From: Prostheceraeus crozeri
Lineage: Eukaryota > Platyhelminthes > Polycladida > Euryleptidae
Reading direction: 5' to 3'
NCBI GenBank assembly: GCA_907163375.1
Contig: CAJQUW010006336.1
Coordinates: forward strand, 62,001-126,000
Length of the DNA: 64,000 bases
Position 1 is the first letter of the stretch; each line of letters begins with the position of its first letter. The translations under genes and the position numbers were made by a program. Of this stretch, positions 20,444 through 30,480 are shown one piece after another. Under the pieces are notes generated by a model. The model saw only the letters and a program-made list of their open reading frames with translations. It was not told the DNA's origin and made no database searches.

Positions 20444-21079
20444 CTAACTGTGAACCGAGAAAACTGTCATTGGTTCAGCGGAATTAGGTATGATATTTGT
20501 TCGAAATCGAAGTCGTTCCGGACATTCTTGGGTTAGATCAATAAATAGATAGCCATGTGGTTTCTTAGTTACATCTTCATATATTTTTGAAAGAACTTTA
20601 GGTTGTTGAGGTAATATCTGTCTACTGAGATGATGTATCTGACTGCTGTCTCTTGGATTTTTAAATATTGCCAAATAATGTGTATTCAAACTCCTAGTTC
20701 TTTGCTCTTTCCCTCCATCAAAAATGTTTTGGGTGATATAGATAATAAAAGCTTCCCTATGATGTGCAGTTTGAATGAACATTTCAGTTACATCCTTTGA
20801 ATATTTGCTTTCACGTAATAGATCATCTAATACTAGTAAGTCACCTGCTTTGATGTCTTCAGTTGTCGGTAACCCTTGCTTCACATCATAACCTTTCTGG
20901 CGAAGTGCAGAATGTAGTTGTGGTTGAAATATGCCATAACACCATTTAACTCTTTTAATTTCTTTATTAAACATCTCATTTCTAAATTGTAGTAATTGAG
21001 TTACAAAAGTAGTTTTACCGGACTGACTTGGTCCGGCCACACACATTGTGCGATCAGTGAATAGGCGAAAATCTGTCAT
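20444..21079 (-). CDS. ATPase: ATPase: Polinton FtsK/HerA-type packaging ATPase
   Basis: The 211-residue product has a Walker A (GPSQSGKTT, residues 16-24), a Walker B (LLVLDDLL, about 82-89) and a following sensor-like Gln (YITQNIFDGG, about 116). These fit the A32/FtsK-HerA clade of viral genome-packaging ATPases. It would pump DNA into the capsid. It follows the coiled-coil gene with only nine bases between, in the same direction. The length is typical for Polintons. Confidence 0.93.
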   Translation of the reverse strand: MTDFRLFTDRTMCVAGPSQSGKTTFVTQLLQFRNEMFNKEIKRVKWCYGIFQPQLHSALRQKGYDVKQGLPTTEDIKAGDLLVLDDLLRESKYSKDVTEMFIQTAHHREAFIIYITQNIFDGGKEQRTRSLNTHYLAIFKNPRDSSQIHHLSRQILPQQPKVLSKIYEDVTKKPHGYLFIDLTQECPERLRFRTNIIPNSAEPMTVFSVHS

Positions 21080-21187
21080 CCTGAAATTTCAAAAGCTTTA
21101 AAGACCAACACCCACCAGTTTGCTTAGAATAAAACAAGTCATGTTCCATAACAACTTTATTTACATTTAGAAACTTTCATTTCACAT

Positions 21188-21934
21188 TCACAGCATTTGT
21201 GTTTCCTCATCAATGTCAGCATTAAAATAACTTCTCGCGTCAATTTGAGCATCTTCGCGTTTCAATTTCAACTTAACACTCCCTTCCTTGGATTTCCGTC
21301 CCCGCTTTTTGCTTTCTTCAACATCCTTCCCATCTTTTGAAGTAGATTTATCGATGGTGATTAGACACTTATCAATCGGCATTGGCTCATAAACCAACTG
21401 TAGAACTTTCATTTGTAACGATGCCACTTTTCCGGTTGAGCCGTGAGCACCAATGTATAGACCGTTGACGTGTATTAAACCCATGTATCGTCCGCGCTTC
21501 AGATCATCACACTCCATTGTATTTCCAAGTAGATCGAATGCTTGAAAGTGATCGGACAATTTCAAGAATAGCGTATCGAACTCGGGTAAATCCTTATAGC
21601 CACTTCCTTCCTCTAACGCCTTCCTCCAATGTGTAGGAGCACTTTCGGGCAACACAACGCATTCCTTCGCCAAAGAGTCGATGGTTTTGAGTATCATCTG
21701 CTGCCATTTCGGAAAGGTTACTCGCATTTGTCTCATGTTGCTATAACCTGTTGAAGACATACCATTACTGTGGAAAAATGGAACTTGAAGGTAGAAACCA
21801 TCGTCACCATAGCTCAACGTTTGGAAGTAAAAGGTATTTCCAATCCCTTGAACCTTCCTTGTCGGTCGGAATTTAAAGACATCACGTTCAAATGAGTCGC
21901 TCTCCTCTCTAACTATAAACATTTTTTGAGACAT
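21188..21934 (-). CDS. Polinton protein, possible single-strand DNA-binding role
   Basis: 248 residues. The first 165 are strand-rich with aromatic residues on strands (NTFYFQTLSYGDDGFYLQVPFF, GRYMGLIHVNGLYIGAHG). The last 60 are highly charged (KKRGRKSKEGSVKLKLKRE) and end in an acidic tail (DIDEETQML). A strand-rich body with an acidic C-terminus is the plan of many viral single-strand DNA-binding proteins, but I see no certain family motif. A TATA box (reverse complement of CTTATATAC, 22022-22030) lies about 90 bp upstream of the start. Confidence 0.5.
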   Translation of the reverse strand: MSQKMFIVREESDSFERDVFKFRPTRKVQGIGNTFYFQTLSYGDDGFYLQVPFFHSNGMSSTGYSNMRQMRVTFPKWQQMILKTIDSLAKECVVLPESAPTHWRKALEEGSGYKDLPEFDTLFLKLSDHFQAFDLLGNTMECDDLKRGRYMGLIHVNGLYIGAHGSTGKVASLQMKVLQLVYEPMPIDKCLITIDKSTSKDGKDVEESKKRGRKSKEGSVKLKLKREDAQIDARSYFNADIDEETQML

Positions 21935-22021
21935 AATTCAATGTTGTACTTATTCGGAGCTTTTCAACCGTCAGCGATGAATGATAGCTTGAAAGTGATT
22001 AAAGAGTACAAGCGCGTCTCT

Positions 22022-22030
22022 CTTATATAC
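22022..22030 (-). promoter_or_regulatory. TATA box for the 21934 gene
   Basis: GTATATAAG on the minus strand, followed by AGAGAGACGCGCTTGTACTC, about 90 bp before the ATG. Confidence 0.55.
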
Positions 22031-22083
22031 ATATTCACATGAGTCATCAATCAATGATGACGTGTCAATCCATGATTCGTCGT

Positions 22084-22476
22084 CTACAGCAACACTGCGG
22101 CACCTGCCACAACTTTCCCTAGTGGACTGTTGAGTACATTGTAAATGCTGTTTCCAATATCATTCAACATATTCAAAAACCCACCACCTCCACGCTGAAC
22201 TAAGTTCCGCCATTTCATATCACTGCTTCTTGGATTTGAAAATTTTCTAATGCTGTTTAGAGAATCAGTACTCAATAAAGGCTTGTATATTGGGAGGCAT
22301 TTGTGTATTGCAAAAGCCAAATCACGAATGAAATCATCACTGGAGTTTTGAATTAATTTGCACTTAACTTTATTGTTTCGCATGCTGTTTAACTTTCGCA
22401 ACGCCTTCTTAAACTGACTTGAAGGTCTAAAAGAACCATTCTTCCGAGAAAAAGATGCCTTTCGTTTTGCAGTCAT
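22084..22476 (-). CDS. Polinton pVI-like / small basic virion protein
   Basis: I choose the ATG at 22476 (MTAKRKASFSRK); an earlier in-frame Met lies upstream of a TATA-like TATAAA at about 22500. The product has 130 residues: a basic N-terminus, a helical middle (DDFIRDLAFAIHKCL) and a Gly run (QRGGGGF). It ends in an amphipathic to hydrophobic tail (LNDIGNSIYNVL then GKVVAGAAVLL). A Gly-run cleavage site before a membrane-active helix recalls adenovirus protein VI. I infer a role in membrane penetration by the particle. Confidence 0.55.
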   Translation of the reverse strand: MTAKRKASFSRKNGSFRPSSQFKKALRKLNSMRNNKVKCKLIQNSSDDFIRDLAFAIHKCLPIYKPLLSTDSLNSIRKFSNPRSSDMKWRNLVQRGGGGFLNMLNDIGNSIYNVLNSPLGKVVAGAAVLL

Positions 22477-22542
22477 TTTTATTGTGTTAAAAGCAAAGCA
22501 TTTATAAAAATATACATTTTTGCTTAGTTCCATGCAACAAAG

Positions 22543-23154
22543 TCAAACGGTAACAGATGGTAGGTCGTAGTCATCAACATCACTCAAGGTCTGTGTCGTT
22601 GCAGTTATAAGCTGTTCTATATTACACATTAAATCCTTTGATAGAGGACAGCATGAACAGCATGGTTTTGAAGCGAAGACTTTTAAAAGATTAGCATAGT
22701 ACGCTCTAAACTTGATTATGTCCCGGTCATCTTGCACTGCCACATTGACGCTCATCGACGGGGGTCCGGTAAACATGTCCACCTTGAATTTACCACCATT
22801 TTCCTCATAGTGGCTAAATACGATTATATCATGCAAACAAGTCTTCAATTTCCGTGTTCTCATTTCACAATAGCAACGAGAACTCTGTGGAATAGCTTCC
22901 GTCAAACTCAGAGGCTTGAACACTTCATCGAGCCAAAATCGTAGTACTCGCGTAAGGGCATTGGTCAATGTCCTCATTAAGAGTTTCTGAAGTTCAATAT
23001 CATCTTCACAATGATAGAATGTGACAATATCCTCCATCAGATCTATGAGATCAGCTTTGTAACCAATAACATCATTTGCAGAGTAGAAAATCTTGCTAGT
23101 AAACAGATTGTCTTTGTGAATAATTGAAACAGGAATGATCGTGGTAAATGGCAT
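22543..23154 (-). CDS. Polinton protein of unknown function, Cys-rich C-terminus
   Basis: 203 residues. The first 80 are mostly helical (DLIDLMEDIVTFYHCEDDIELQKLL). A CYCEMRTRKLKTC segment sits near 95, and a CCSCCPLSKDLMC cluster near 168 may bind metal. It has no recognisable enzyme motif. A TATA box (TTGTATATAAGG, reverse complement at 23209-23220) precedes the start by about 60 bp, so it has its own promoter. Confidence 0.55.
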   Translation of the reverse strand: MPFTTIIPVSIIHKDNLFTSKIFYSANDVIGYKADLIDLMEDIVTFYHCEDDIELQKLLMRTLTNALTRVLRFWLDEVFKPLSLTEAIPQSSRCYCEMRTRKLKTCLHDIIVFSHYEENGGKFKVDMFTGPPSMSVNVAVQDDRDIIKFRAYYANLLKVFASKPCCSCCPLSKDLMCNIEQLITATTQTLSDVDDYDLPSVTV

Positions 23155-23208
23155 GTTTATTAATGTCTACAATCCTCAACAAGTATGGTTGTAATAGAAG
23201 TGTAATAA

Positions 23209-23220
23209 CCTTATATACAA
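23209..23220 (-). promoter_or_regulatory. TATA box for the 23154 gene
   Basis: TTGTATATAAGG on the minus strand, about 60 bp upstream of the ATG at 23154. Confidence 0.55.
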
Positions 23221-23264
23221 AAGCTGCACAATAGCAACCAATCACAGACACGCATGATGACTCA

Positions 23265-23771
23265 TCATGAACGATATACAGTGACTGTTGAAATTATTTC
23301 TTCATCACAAAGGGGACAAAATGTAGTTTCCAAGGGTATATAGCATGTAGAACACATGACAAAATGAGAACATGGTAACAAGAGAAGGGATTTTTCCCGT
23401 TCAAAACACCTAATGCAGTTCCGTTCACATAATAGTTTAAACGTCTCTGTTTCTAATTTCTTTCTGAAGTCACTTTCATTGATAGAACATTTTGATAAAT
23501 CAATTGAAGGTTTCACTTTTTTTATCTCCGTTTCAGAAAGTTCCAATTTCATCCTCCTAATTTCACTGTCTTTATAATGTAGCATTGAGAAATCTTCTAT
23601 CCAACTACGATCCAAATTAGCATTCATGGTATGCTCATCCAGATCCATTAGTCGTTCAACTAAATCACCAGCTTTGATATTTTCATTTAGATTTGTAACA
23701 GTTTCTATAGCTTTTAGCGAATAACCAAGGTCTCTTGCAACAATCCATGAAATTGGGAAACTAACCATCAA
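23265..23771 (-). CDS. Polinton UBA-RING protein, IAP-like E3 ubiquitin ligase
   Basis: 168 residues. Residues about 10-48 (VARDLGYSLKAIETVTNLNEN...VERLMDLDEH) have the three-helix UBA look. The C-terminus (CIRCFEREKSLLLLPCSHFVMCSTC...CPLC) is a complete C3HC4 RING of the inhibitor-of-apoptosis type. UBA followed by a C-terminal RING is the layout of the end of cellular IAPs; no BIR domain is present. I infer ubiquitin ligase activity, possibly acting against host cell death or defence. It is the outermost gene on the right, and a TATA-like TATAAATA lies just upstream at about 23784-23792. Confidence 0.75.
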   Translation of the reverse strand: MMVSFPISWIVARDLGYSLKAIETVTNLNENIKAGDLVERLMDLDEHTMNANLDRSWIEDFSMLHYKDSEIRRMKLELSETEIKKVKPSIDLSKCSINESDFRKKLETETFKLLCERNCIRCFEREKSLLLLPCSHFVMCSTCYIPLETTFCPLCDEEIISTVTVYRS

Positions 23772-23802
23772 GCAACTTCTACGTATTTATAATTTAACCT
23801 AG

Positions 23803-24174
23803 TTATGAAAATAAATAAAATTGTCATCATAGTCACAATGGCCACAATTGTCGCATTTGAGCAAGCAGTCTCAAAACAAACACCTGTTTAATTACCGAAA
23901 TAGATGTTCGCATCCCTATTCTAATTCACATACTCTAATTCAATTTCGGAACAAGGCGTTCCGAATCATTGAGTATGATCTCAATTCGCCTATCAATCGG
24001 AACGCGGTTCCTATTTACATGTTCCTATCCATGTTCGCATCCATTCGCAATTCGGAACATGTTCATATCCATGTTCGCATTCGCAATTCGGAACATGTTC
24101 GCATTGGCAATTCGGAACACATGTTCCTATCCATGTTCGTATCCACTATCAGTGCGTCCGCATAACTAACTACT
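23803..24174 (-). repeat. Polinton terminal inverted repeat, right (372 bp)
   Basis: Inverted copy of 3818-4189, ending CATAACTAACTACT. The encoded shadow frames are identical in both arms, so the arms match over at least about 320 bp. Confidence 0.95.
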
Positions 24175-24180
24175 GACATT
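24175..24180. repeat. Polinton target duplication, right copy (GACATT)
   Basis: Direct repeat of 3812-3817. Confidence 0.9.
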
Positions 24181-24185
24181 AATTA

Positions 24186-24479
24186 TTTCAACTGCAGTAT
24201 TTTGGATAAACAGAAATCGGTGATATCTACTAAGACAGCTGAATCTCGCTGGATTGCGTCGAAAATGCCAAATTTAATGAATAGACGTCATGAGCTAGTG
24301 TGAGGAGATATCAAATCCAAGACCTGAGTATATAACCCGCATCATGTAGCCGTGTCAGTGCACCCTTGAGACAGTCTTTAAGACGAAACGCGTCGGGTCA
24401 CTTTATTTTGTTTTCATTAAAACCTCGTGACATAAAAAGGGAGAGATCTTATTTTTGATTTCGATCAAGCGATGGTGAA
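24186..24479 (+). repeat. PLE pseudo-LTR, right copy, with hammerhead-like core
   Basis: Inverted match to 2371-2664. At about 24362-24400 it has a helix-II-like stem (GTCTTTAAGAC), then GAAAC at 24385-24389 and a short GCGTC, the 3' half of a hammerhead ribozyme core. The 5' CUGANGA box is not intact (TTGAGACA). Hammerheads in PLE terminal repeats are known; this copy looks degenerate. Confidence 0.6.
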
Positions 24480-24514
24480 TTTAAAAACCTCCCGTTCAGT
24501 CACCTTATGGAGTA

Positions 24515-24525
24515 CTAGCAAGGTC
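24515..24525. repeat. PLE target-site duplication, right copy
   Basis: CTAGCAAGGTC, identical to 2360-2370. Confidence 0.8.
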
Positions 24526-24526
24526 T

Positions 24527-24907
24527 CTCCAGGAAATTCTGCAACCTCTCAAATCAGGTGCCATAGTCAGCTGGACACACGTGGATGACTTTCTTATAAT
24601 TGCTCGAAAACGCCGCATTATTGCCCCTCGTAATCAATTACTTGCCATATAGCGAGCCGCCGGTTTCATTGTGAATAAAAGGAAATCACAAATACAACCG
24701 AGATGTCAAGTAGATTACCTCGGTATGCGAATCAATTGCCAACAGCAAGCCTACGGCACAAGATGCAACAACGGAACACATGCACAAAGCCCACAAGTTT
24801 GCTTCCCGGCTCCCTCCTCTGCTTCACAGCAAGTGACGAGGTTATCTCGCGTTCATCCTGTCGACCTCTTTGACGATTTTTGCAATACTCAAGCTGTCAT
24901 GGGCTGA
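24527..24907 (+). mobile_element. reverse-transcriptase fossil, DIRS/pararetro-like
   Basis: The + strand carries SWTHVDDFLIIARK (catalytic-box-like VDDF), then AAGFIVNKRKSQIQP and a VDYLGMRIN box. This order is seen in the RT palm and thumb of tyrosine-recombinase (DIRS/Ngaro) and LTR-type elements. It is an old broken fragment of about 380 bp with no ends visible. The family is not settled. Confidence 0.5.
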
Positions 24908-25398
24908 ACTATTGTCACATCTGAAACAAATCCTGGAAAATAAATAGTAATTCCATTGCCAGGTACGCGGGAACAGGGAGGGCTAGGGAGGGCCAACCCC
25001 CTAAAATTTTTATTCGCTCTCGCAGCACCTCTAACATCTTCAGCCAAACGCATTGATTATCATGGAATACAATTTATTGATATGCCATATCAAATAAACA
25101 TGTACATGCGAAACATGTTTCCTTGATATTTTAGAATGATTTATTTTTCATTATCGTCCACGTGCATGTACGTATTTATTGACGCTACTTTCGACGTGTA
25201 AATGAGGTGGAGGTCAGTACAGCGATATCAGAAATATAAAGCCCCTCTCCAACCAAACGCCTCATACTTATAAATTTTCCAAGCTCCTAAAGTAACTAGG
25301 GGTTCGATTCTTAATGGAGTGTCTGTAAGAACTCATTATATAGGAAGAGACTCTCAATACTTTTGATGAACGGCAAAATAGTCTTTCATCGCTTACGC
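24908..25398. other. non-coding stretch
   Basis: Nothing protein-like was seen. It includes a G-rich GGGAGGGCTAGGGAGGG at about 24978 and AT-rich sequence before the hAT target duplication. Confidence 0.4.
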
Positions 25399-25406
25399 AT
25401 GTCTAT

Positions 25407-27392
25407 CAGTGGTGGGCGTTGCTATAAGTAAAGCGATGAAACGATAATATCGCATTAGTCGAAAATTTATCGCTTATCGCAGAGACCGAAAAATTTTATC
25501 GCTTCTATTTATCGCTTTAAAGTTTCTCGCGATAAATCCTGCAATAAATTTAGTGATAAAGAAGAAAACAGAAAAAACGTTTTTAGCATTATTTTACAAC
25601 TAGTTTCGCTTTCCATTTCACGTGATTCGGTAGACGGAATCGGTGAGTGAGGAGTTTAGTTAGCTTCAATTGAAATTGTCTGAACAACGTCAGTACAAGT
25701 GCAATCAAATGGTCAGCTGATACATTTATCCCGTTATTCCGTATTGAGGCTACTTTCATATATGATGGAGTGGAGTAATCCCGTACATGGAGGTAATTCC
25801 GGACAGACGACATTTCTTAGAAATAACGATCTTCTGCGTTCCGCAAACGCGCAATTTGATTGGATATCATTTATTCGATACGCCGACAGTGATACGTGAG
25901 AATATGTGCTCCTCAACCAGAGGTTCAAGGGGTTGGATGAGGAGGATGATGAATTACATGTGCCTTAAATTGTTGTATTTGTGTTTGTGATGCTGTGCTG
26001 CGACAGTTTTGTTGATTTGTATGTTTTCATAAAGTTATGAAGTGTTAATTTCGGGTCTTTTGGTCTTACTGTTTTATTCAATATTGCATGTACATGTATA
26101 CGGTGTTTTAAGTGTAAAAAAGAGGCTTTTAATATATTCAGTGGCGTCTTCTCCGTACCTGCGAGGCCTTCGGCGCATCCTCAAAAAATAATTTTCCAAC
26201 AATTATAAAAATGAAAAGTGTCATCACTCATTTAAATTCGATAGCTTTTCGTGACAGCTGTGCACAGCTTTCCGTCTCAAAGTCAGACGCTCAACTTCAT
26301 TGAACAGTTTTGCAGCACGTGCTCGAATCACAGCTGTTTTCTTCGAACAATTAGACACACAAGCTGGTTGTATGTTCAGACGAAACATTGATGTTCAGAC
26401 AGAGCGAAAGAGAGTTGTGTGCGTGTGAGCCAGTAAGCGCACGCGCCCGCGCCAATATTGGCTTTTCCGATAGACATGATGCTTTGCCTTCTCCACTTTT
26501 TGCAATGAAATTCTACGCGATTCTTACTATTCTTACTATCTAAATATAGTAAGGGAAGCGCAACCCAATTGTTCTTGGATTCGCTTTATGTCAGAGAGGC
26601 CACTACGTCAACAGTAGCAGATGGCTGACGTTTAGACAAGACTACGATCAGATGATGAGCGTTTTCCAATGAATGCAGAGTAATGCATCTGACTCGAACA
26701 CCCAGATTCGGTAGAATTCCATAATTTACTTATACGTGATTGATGTGACACTATGTTTAGTACTGCAGATGAGATCATAACCACGCCTTTCGTCCGAAGG
26801 GAATATACTGAAAAGATGACAGTCGTCAAGCAAGGTAGGCCAACACCTGATATAAAAATTGAACGTACTCACAGAGAAAGAAATAAGAAATACACAAGAA
26901 TGCATCAATATTTCAAAGCATGTGAGTGGCTGACCGGCCATGAGAAACACAAGAAACTGTTGGCCTTGCCTCCTTTTTTCTCGAGAAAATGTGGTCTGGA
27001 CAGAGATGGGATATAGTGATCTCAGCTCCTTCAGTAAGACATGAGCAATCACTTCTCATGTGCACATTCACTTAGCCTTAAAAAATGTTTGGGAAATTGT
27101 TATTAAAAATTCAACTTTCATGAAAATTAATGTTGCAACATAAAAATGTCTGGTACAGGAATAGCACTCCAATGCCGAGTGAAGGCCTATGGTGTGGGCG
27201 CACGCGACGCCACTGATATACATATAAGTAGTAGAAATGGAGTACCATATTTTTGGATTTATCGCAGGATTTATTGTTATCGCTTTATTTTGGAGGTCCA
27301 AACTTATCGCATTATCGTTATCGGACGTAGCGGTAAAATTTATCGTCTTATCGTTGTTGCTTTATCGAAAAATTTATCGCTGCCCACCTGTG
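25407..27392. mobile_element. hAT transposon relic with 8-bp duplication ATGTCTAT
   Basis: The left end CAGTGGTGGGC and the right end GCCCACCTGTG (reverse complement CACAGGTGGGC) match at 9 of 11 bases. Both are followed inwards by TATCGC/GATAA-rich subterminal repeats: many (T)TATCGCTT words at 25430-25560, and their complements at 27255-27385. ATGTCTAT flanks both ends (25399-25406 and 27393-27400). TIR sequence, subterminal repeats and an 8-bp duplication are diagnostic for hAT. The interior is mostly decayed; the best coding remnant is at 26753-27016. Confidence 0.85.
26753..27016 (+). pseudogene. hAT transposase N-terminal remnant
   Basis: The end of this 87-codon frame (YFKACEWLTGHEKHKKLLALPPFFSRKCGLDRDG) resembles the TTF-type zinc-finger region of hAT transposases and their ZMYM-like kin. 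There a WL..H...LFC.PC.LF pattern is followed by a W/G motif. The Cys ligands are mostly lost. A transposase remnant is expected here, inside a hAT; the match itself is weak. Confidence 0.4.
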
Positions 27393-27400
27393 ATGTCTAT

Positions 27401-30400
27401 AAATATCTTCAGAATGTTCAAATTGACAAGATTCCATCAAATTTGAAGAAATCAAATCCTTGTTTCCATATACCGTCGTGATAACCTGACCTGACTCATC
27501 CTTGACGAGAAACTCCTTCATGGCCATCACTTAATGCTTTTTCTCTCGCAGAAAAAATATGGCACACCATCTTTTTCTCCTTCTCGGGTCACCAACTTTT
27601 GGTACAAATCTTTTGTAGCGTTGTACATGGCTATGGCCACTACATCCTTCGTATGTCTCTCCTCAAGCATGCACGCTTCCTTGTCCTCAGCAGAACGAGA
27701 CCACTGCCATTTCTTAAAGGCCTACCTCCTGCGCTTGACGGAAACTGCATTTCACCCTGCCACCATCAAGTGTCCAAATTTCTGAATTTGCCACCTCTTG
27801 TAGAACCTCAAATTGCCTTGCTAGCTTCAATCGGCACTGTTAGATCATTTTTGCATGTAATTTTGCTCCTAATTAACCTAATCATGGTACTACTTTGGCA
27901 CTTATTGGTGCTCATATGAACAGATGAACATTAAATACATGAATCATAATGAGATTGTGCCTTGTTAAAGTTTTGTAGTCTACCTTTTTGGTGTAATGTT
28001 TTGATTATTTACGTTTTTTGATAGAGCAATTAGGCGCAACCTGTGCTTCTTCAGTAAGTACAGAATGTTAACTGGTTTGTTGGGGTTTGGATCCCATAGA
28101 GAACACCACATTGCTTTCTTTATTTGACTTCCTCATTTAAGTTCAAAATTTCAAATAATAGAATCTACATATAAAGGTATGGGATTGAACATGGAAATGC
28201 CGTGTGCTGGCATATGGCATTCAAAAATAGACAATTCGTCACAAGCTTGACAAACTTTAGAAAAAGTTCACTTGCAAAATGTAGGCCTACACTGAGCTTA
28301 TTCGGCTGTGGCCTATCAGTGTGTAGAAGTTATCTTTTATTGCTTCATGAGTTGAGTCATGCATGTGTGTGTATTTTTCAGCTTAATTAGCGTTTTATTG
28401 AATAACGTTTCTCCTGCAATAGTGCAGAAGATATAAAGCTTTTCAGGCCTAAATGTTTCTGTCTTTATGCATGTCAAGTCCCGAGTTCTTTCGTGATAGA
28501 ATCGAGAACCACATGAAATGAATAAGAAAGCTTTGAATCAATCAGCTAAATGATGAAAGTTATCCGAACATCCCATGCAATATCGTCGAATCATTGCCGA
28601 AGAAATTGAAGGGTGCTCACCAACTTGAGGATGGTAATGAAATGAAATGCAATTGAGATACTTAAAATGTTTGGATGAAGATTATTAATGAGATGAAAAT
28701 GAAAATTCATGGCAGGATGTATTGATATAAATTACAGGTAAAAATCCGGAATTTGATGATAACAAAATATGAATCTATTTGAGAACATCACAGTATCAAT
28801 GATTTTCCTGATTATTTGATTCATCTGATTATAGAGAAAATTGCGCTGCATTTACAAAACTGCAAAAGAGTCTCTTAATTTGTATTTGGAAAGTGTTATC
28901 GAGTTTACATCCGATAGATAGATTTGAATGAAAGAAGATTGGTCTCACACTCTTGCTTGAATAGAAAGCAAAGACTAAAGTAATGGAGTCATGCCAAGTT
29001 ACGATGACGATATGATCATGATTTCAGCTTTCGTTTTGTTCTAGAGAACAGATTAATCCGATGGATTGTCCTTTGTCTATAAATCTTAGATGAGATATGT
29101 GAGACCAGAGACCCATATTGTAGCATTTAATAGCTCAGGATCCCTGAAGGACCCAAACGTCGTTAACTATCCAACTGACGGCTAATGAGCGTCAGCATTA
29201 CCTCGTAAATGAGATGATAAATATTTCAACCTAACTGCTCCTCTCTTTTTATATAACCATTACGTACCGTACGAAAAAAACTGCGTTTCCGGAAGTGTAC
29301 AGGTTAGCAGCCACAATGGCCACCTTCGGTTGTAGTACAGCCATGTATGAATCTTCTTTTTCAACTTTAGCTAGGATCGATGAACCACGATGACAATCAA
29401 TGACTCACATCTGTCAACGAAATTTGGTTTTTCTTAAATTTGAAAAGAAGAAAACTGAGAATATTAAGTTTGACACATTTGTGACTGGTTTTCGTCGAAA
29501 ACATCCACGCTTCGAACCAAGTGCTCACCGAAGTTATTCAATATCATATTTCAATGACCAGATAGAATTTTTTCAAGAGACGAAGCTGAAGCTGACACAT
29601 TCACAGTCTATTTTAAATGCAGTACGTTGTACATGTATACTTAAATGACTATCCGTAGAATTATCCTGCTGTGTCAGGATTACTTTGATGTCAGGTTTGC
29701 ATGATTAATTTGCATTTGGAAACAACAATTCATATGAAATATTTGAATCCTAAAATGTCTGTGAAAGAATCATCTTCACCCTGTCACGATATCTTTCTTG
29801 TTGAACCCTCTCGATGCAGTACCAATAGAAAAATGATTGGATTTTCTAAATAGATGTTCTCTTTGTGAAGTGATCATGTACTGCAAGATCATATAGTGAT
29901 TTAATACTCAAACTTAATATCATAGAAAAAGGCTTCGCAGTCTTAAATCGTCTGATATAAATGTAACACATTCAACCAAAATTAGGCTACATCATATTCA
30001 TAATGCTTTATCTAATAATTATACAACTTTCAATTTCATGTATCAGCATATGCGATAGTTAATCATTGTAAGAAAAGGTCAACACAATATATACAGGAGT
30101 TTGCATTATCATACATTAGAGGTTTCATTACATAATTAATTAACTTAAATAGCAACAATCATTCAAACTAATCGTACAAATGCAGATATTATTAATTCAA
30201 GATTGTAGCCTTCTCATGGTTGATGATGTTCACATCAACTTTTTCTCCTTTGTGGTCATGCTCCCCTTGAAGATCAGATCTGGTTACTGTGCCGTATTTC
30301 CTTCCCTGAGTTTATTTCATTTAAGCTAACCTCCAATTAGCTTATTTGTTTATATGTGCATGAATTTGAATACATAACTAATTGCGCTCGATTTGAGTTT

Positions 30401-30480
30401 TCACTTATGCTCTCATGTAACTGCTCTATTAATTCACAAATACATGACAGTTACGGACCTGGCAGTGTGCCATGAGTAGT
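27401..30480. other. long non-coding stretch
   Basis: AT-rich. Frames here are short and of random composition. There is a possible weak frame at 29400-29648 (+), ending in a basic/aromatic segment, with no recognised motif. I saw no RNA gene, inverted repeat or array. Confidence 0.4.

Larger units (their letters stand above)
3818..24174. mobile_element. Polinton/Maverick, 20,357 bp, nearly whole
   Basis: The element has 372-bp terminal inverted repeats, a 6-bp duplication and the full Polinton core set: POLB, INT, ATPase, PRO and capsid genes. About 16 genes are visible. Those from 4.7 to 14.5 kb are mostly on the + strand and those from 14.6 to 23.8 kb are on the - strand, converging near 14.5 kb. 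The terminal repeats translate identically in two frames, so the insertion looks recent. The copy is mostly intact, with a small number of breaks. It sits inside a PLE and interrupts that element's nuclease. Additions to the usual gene set are a TBP-like protein, a PC4-like protein, a UBA-RING protein and a multi-exon gene. Confidence 0.95.
2371..24514 (+). mobile_element. second Penelope-like element, split by a Polinton
   Basis: The PLE body occupies 2371-3817 and 24175-24514, interrupted by the Polinton at 3818-24174. It begins with about 294 bp (2371-2664) that is the inverted copy of its own 3' end (24186-24479), the inverted pseudo-LTR arrangement seen in many PLEs. RT motifs follow on the + strand: LDVKNLYPSIP, GCPMGTHFSPPFA and a motif C reading RYIEDI, where RYIDDI or YVDDI is usual. 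Then come a linker and a GIY-YIG region from about 3590. The C-terminal coding sequence resumes right of the Polinton and stops at about 24303. The RT frame changes near 3090-3160 and short stops follow, so the element was decaying. It is flanked by an 11-bp duplication. Confidence 0.85.

Noticed and set aside
27534-27919. Overlapping + strand frames with hydrophobic stretches
   Set aside because: Two overlapping frames of biased composition, no motif, no splice context; likely chance.
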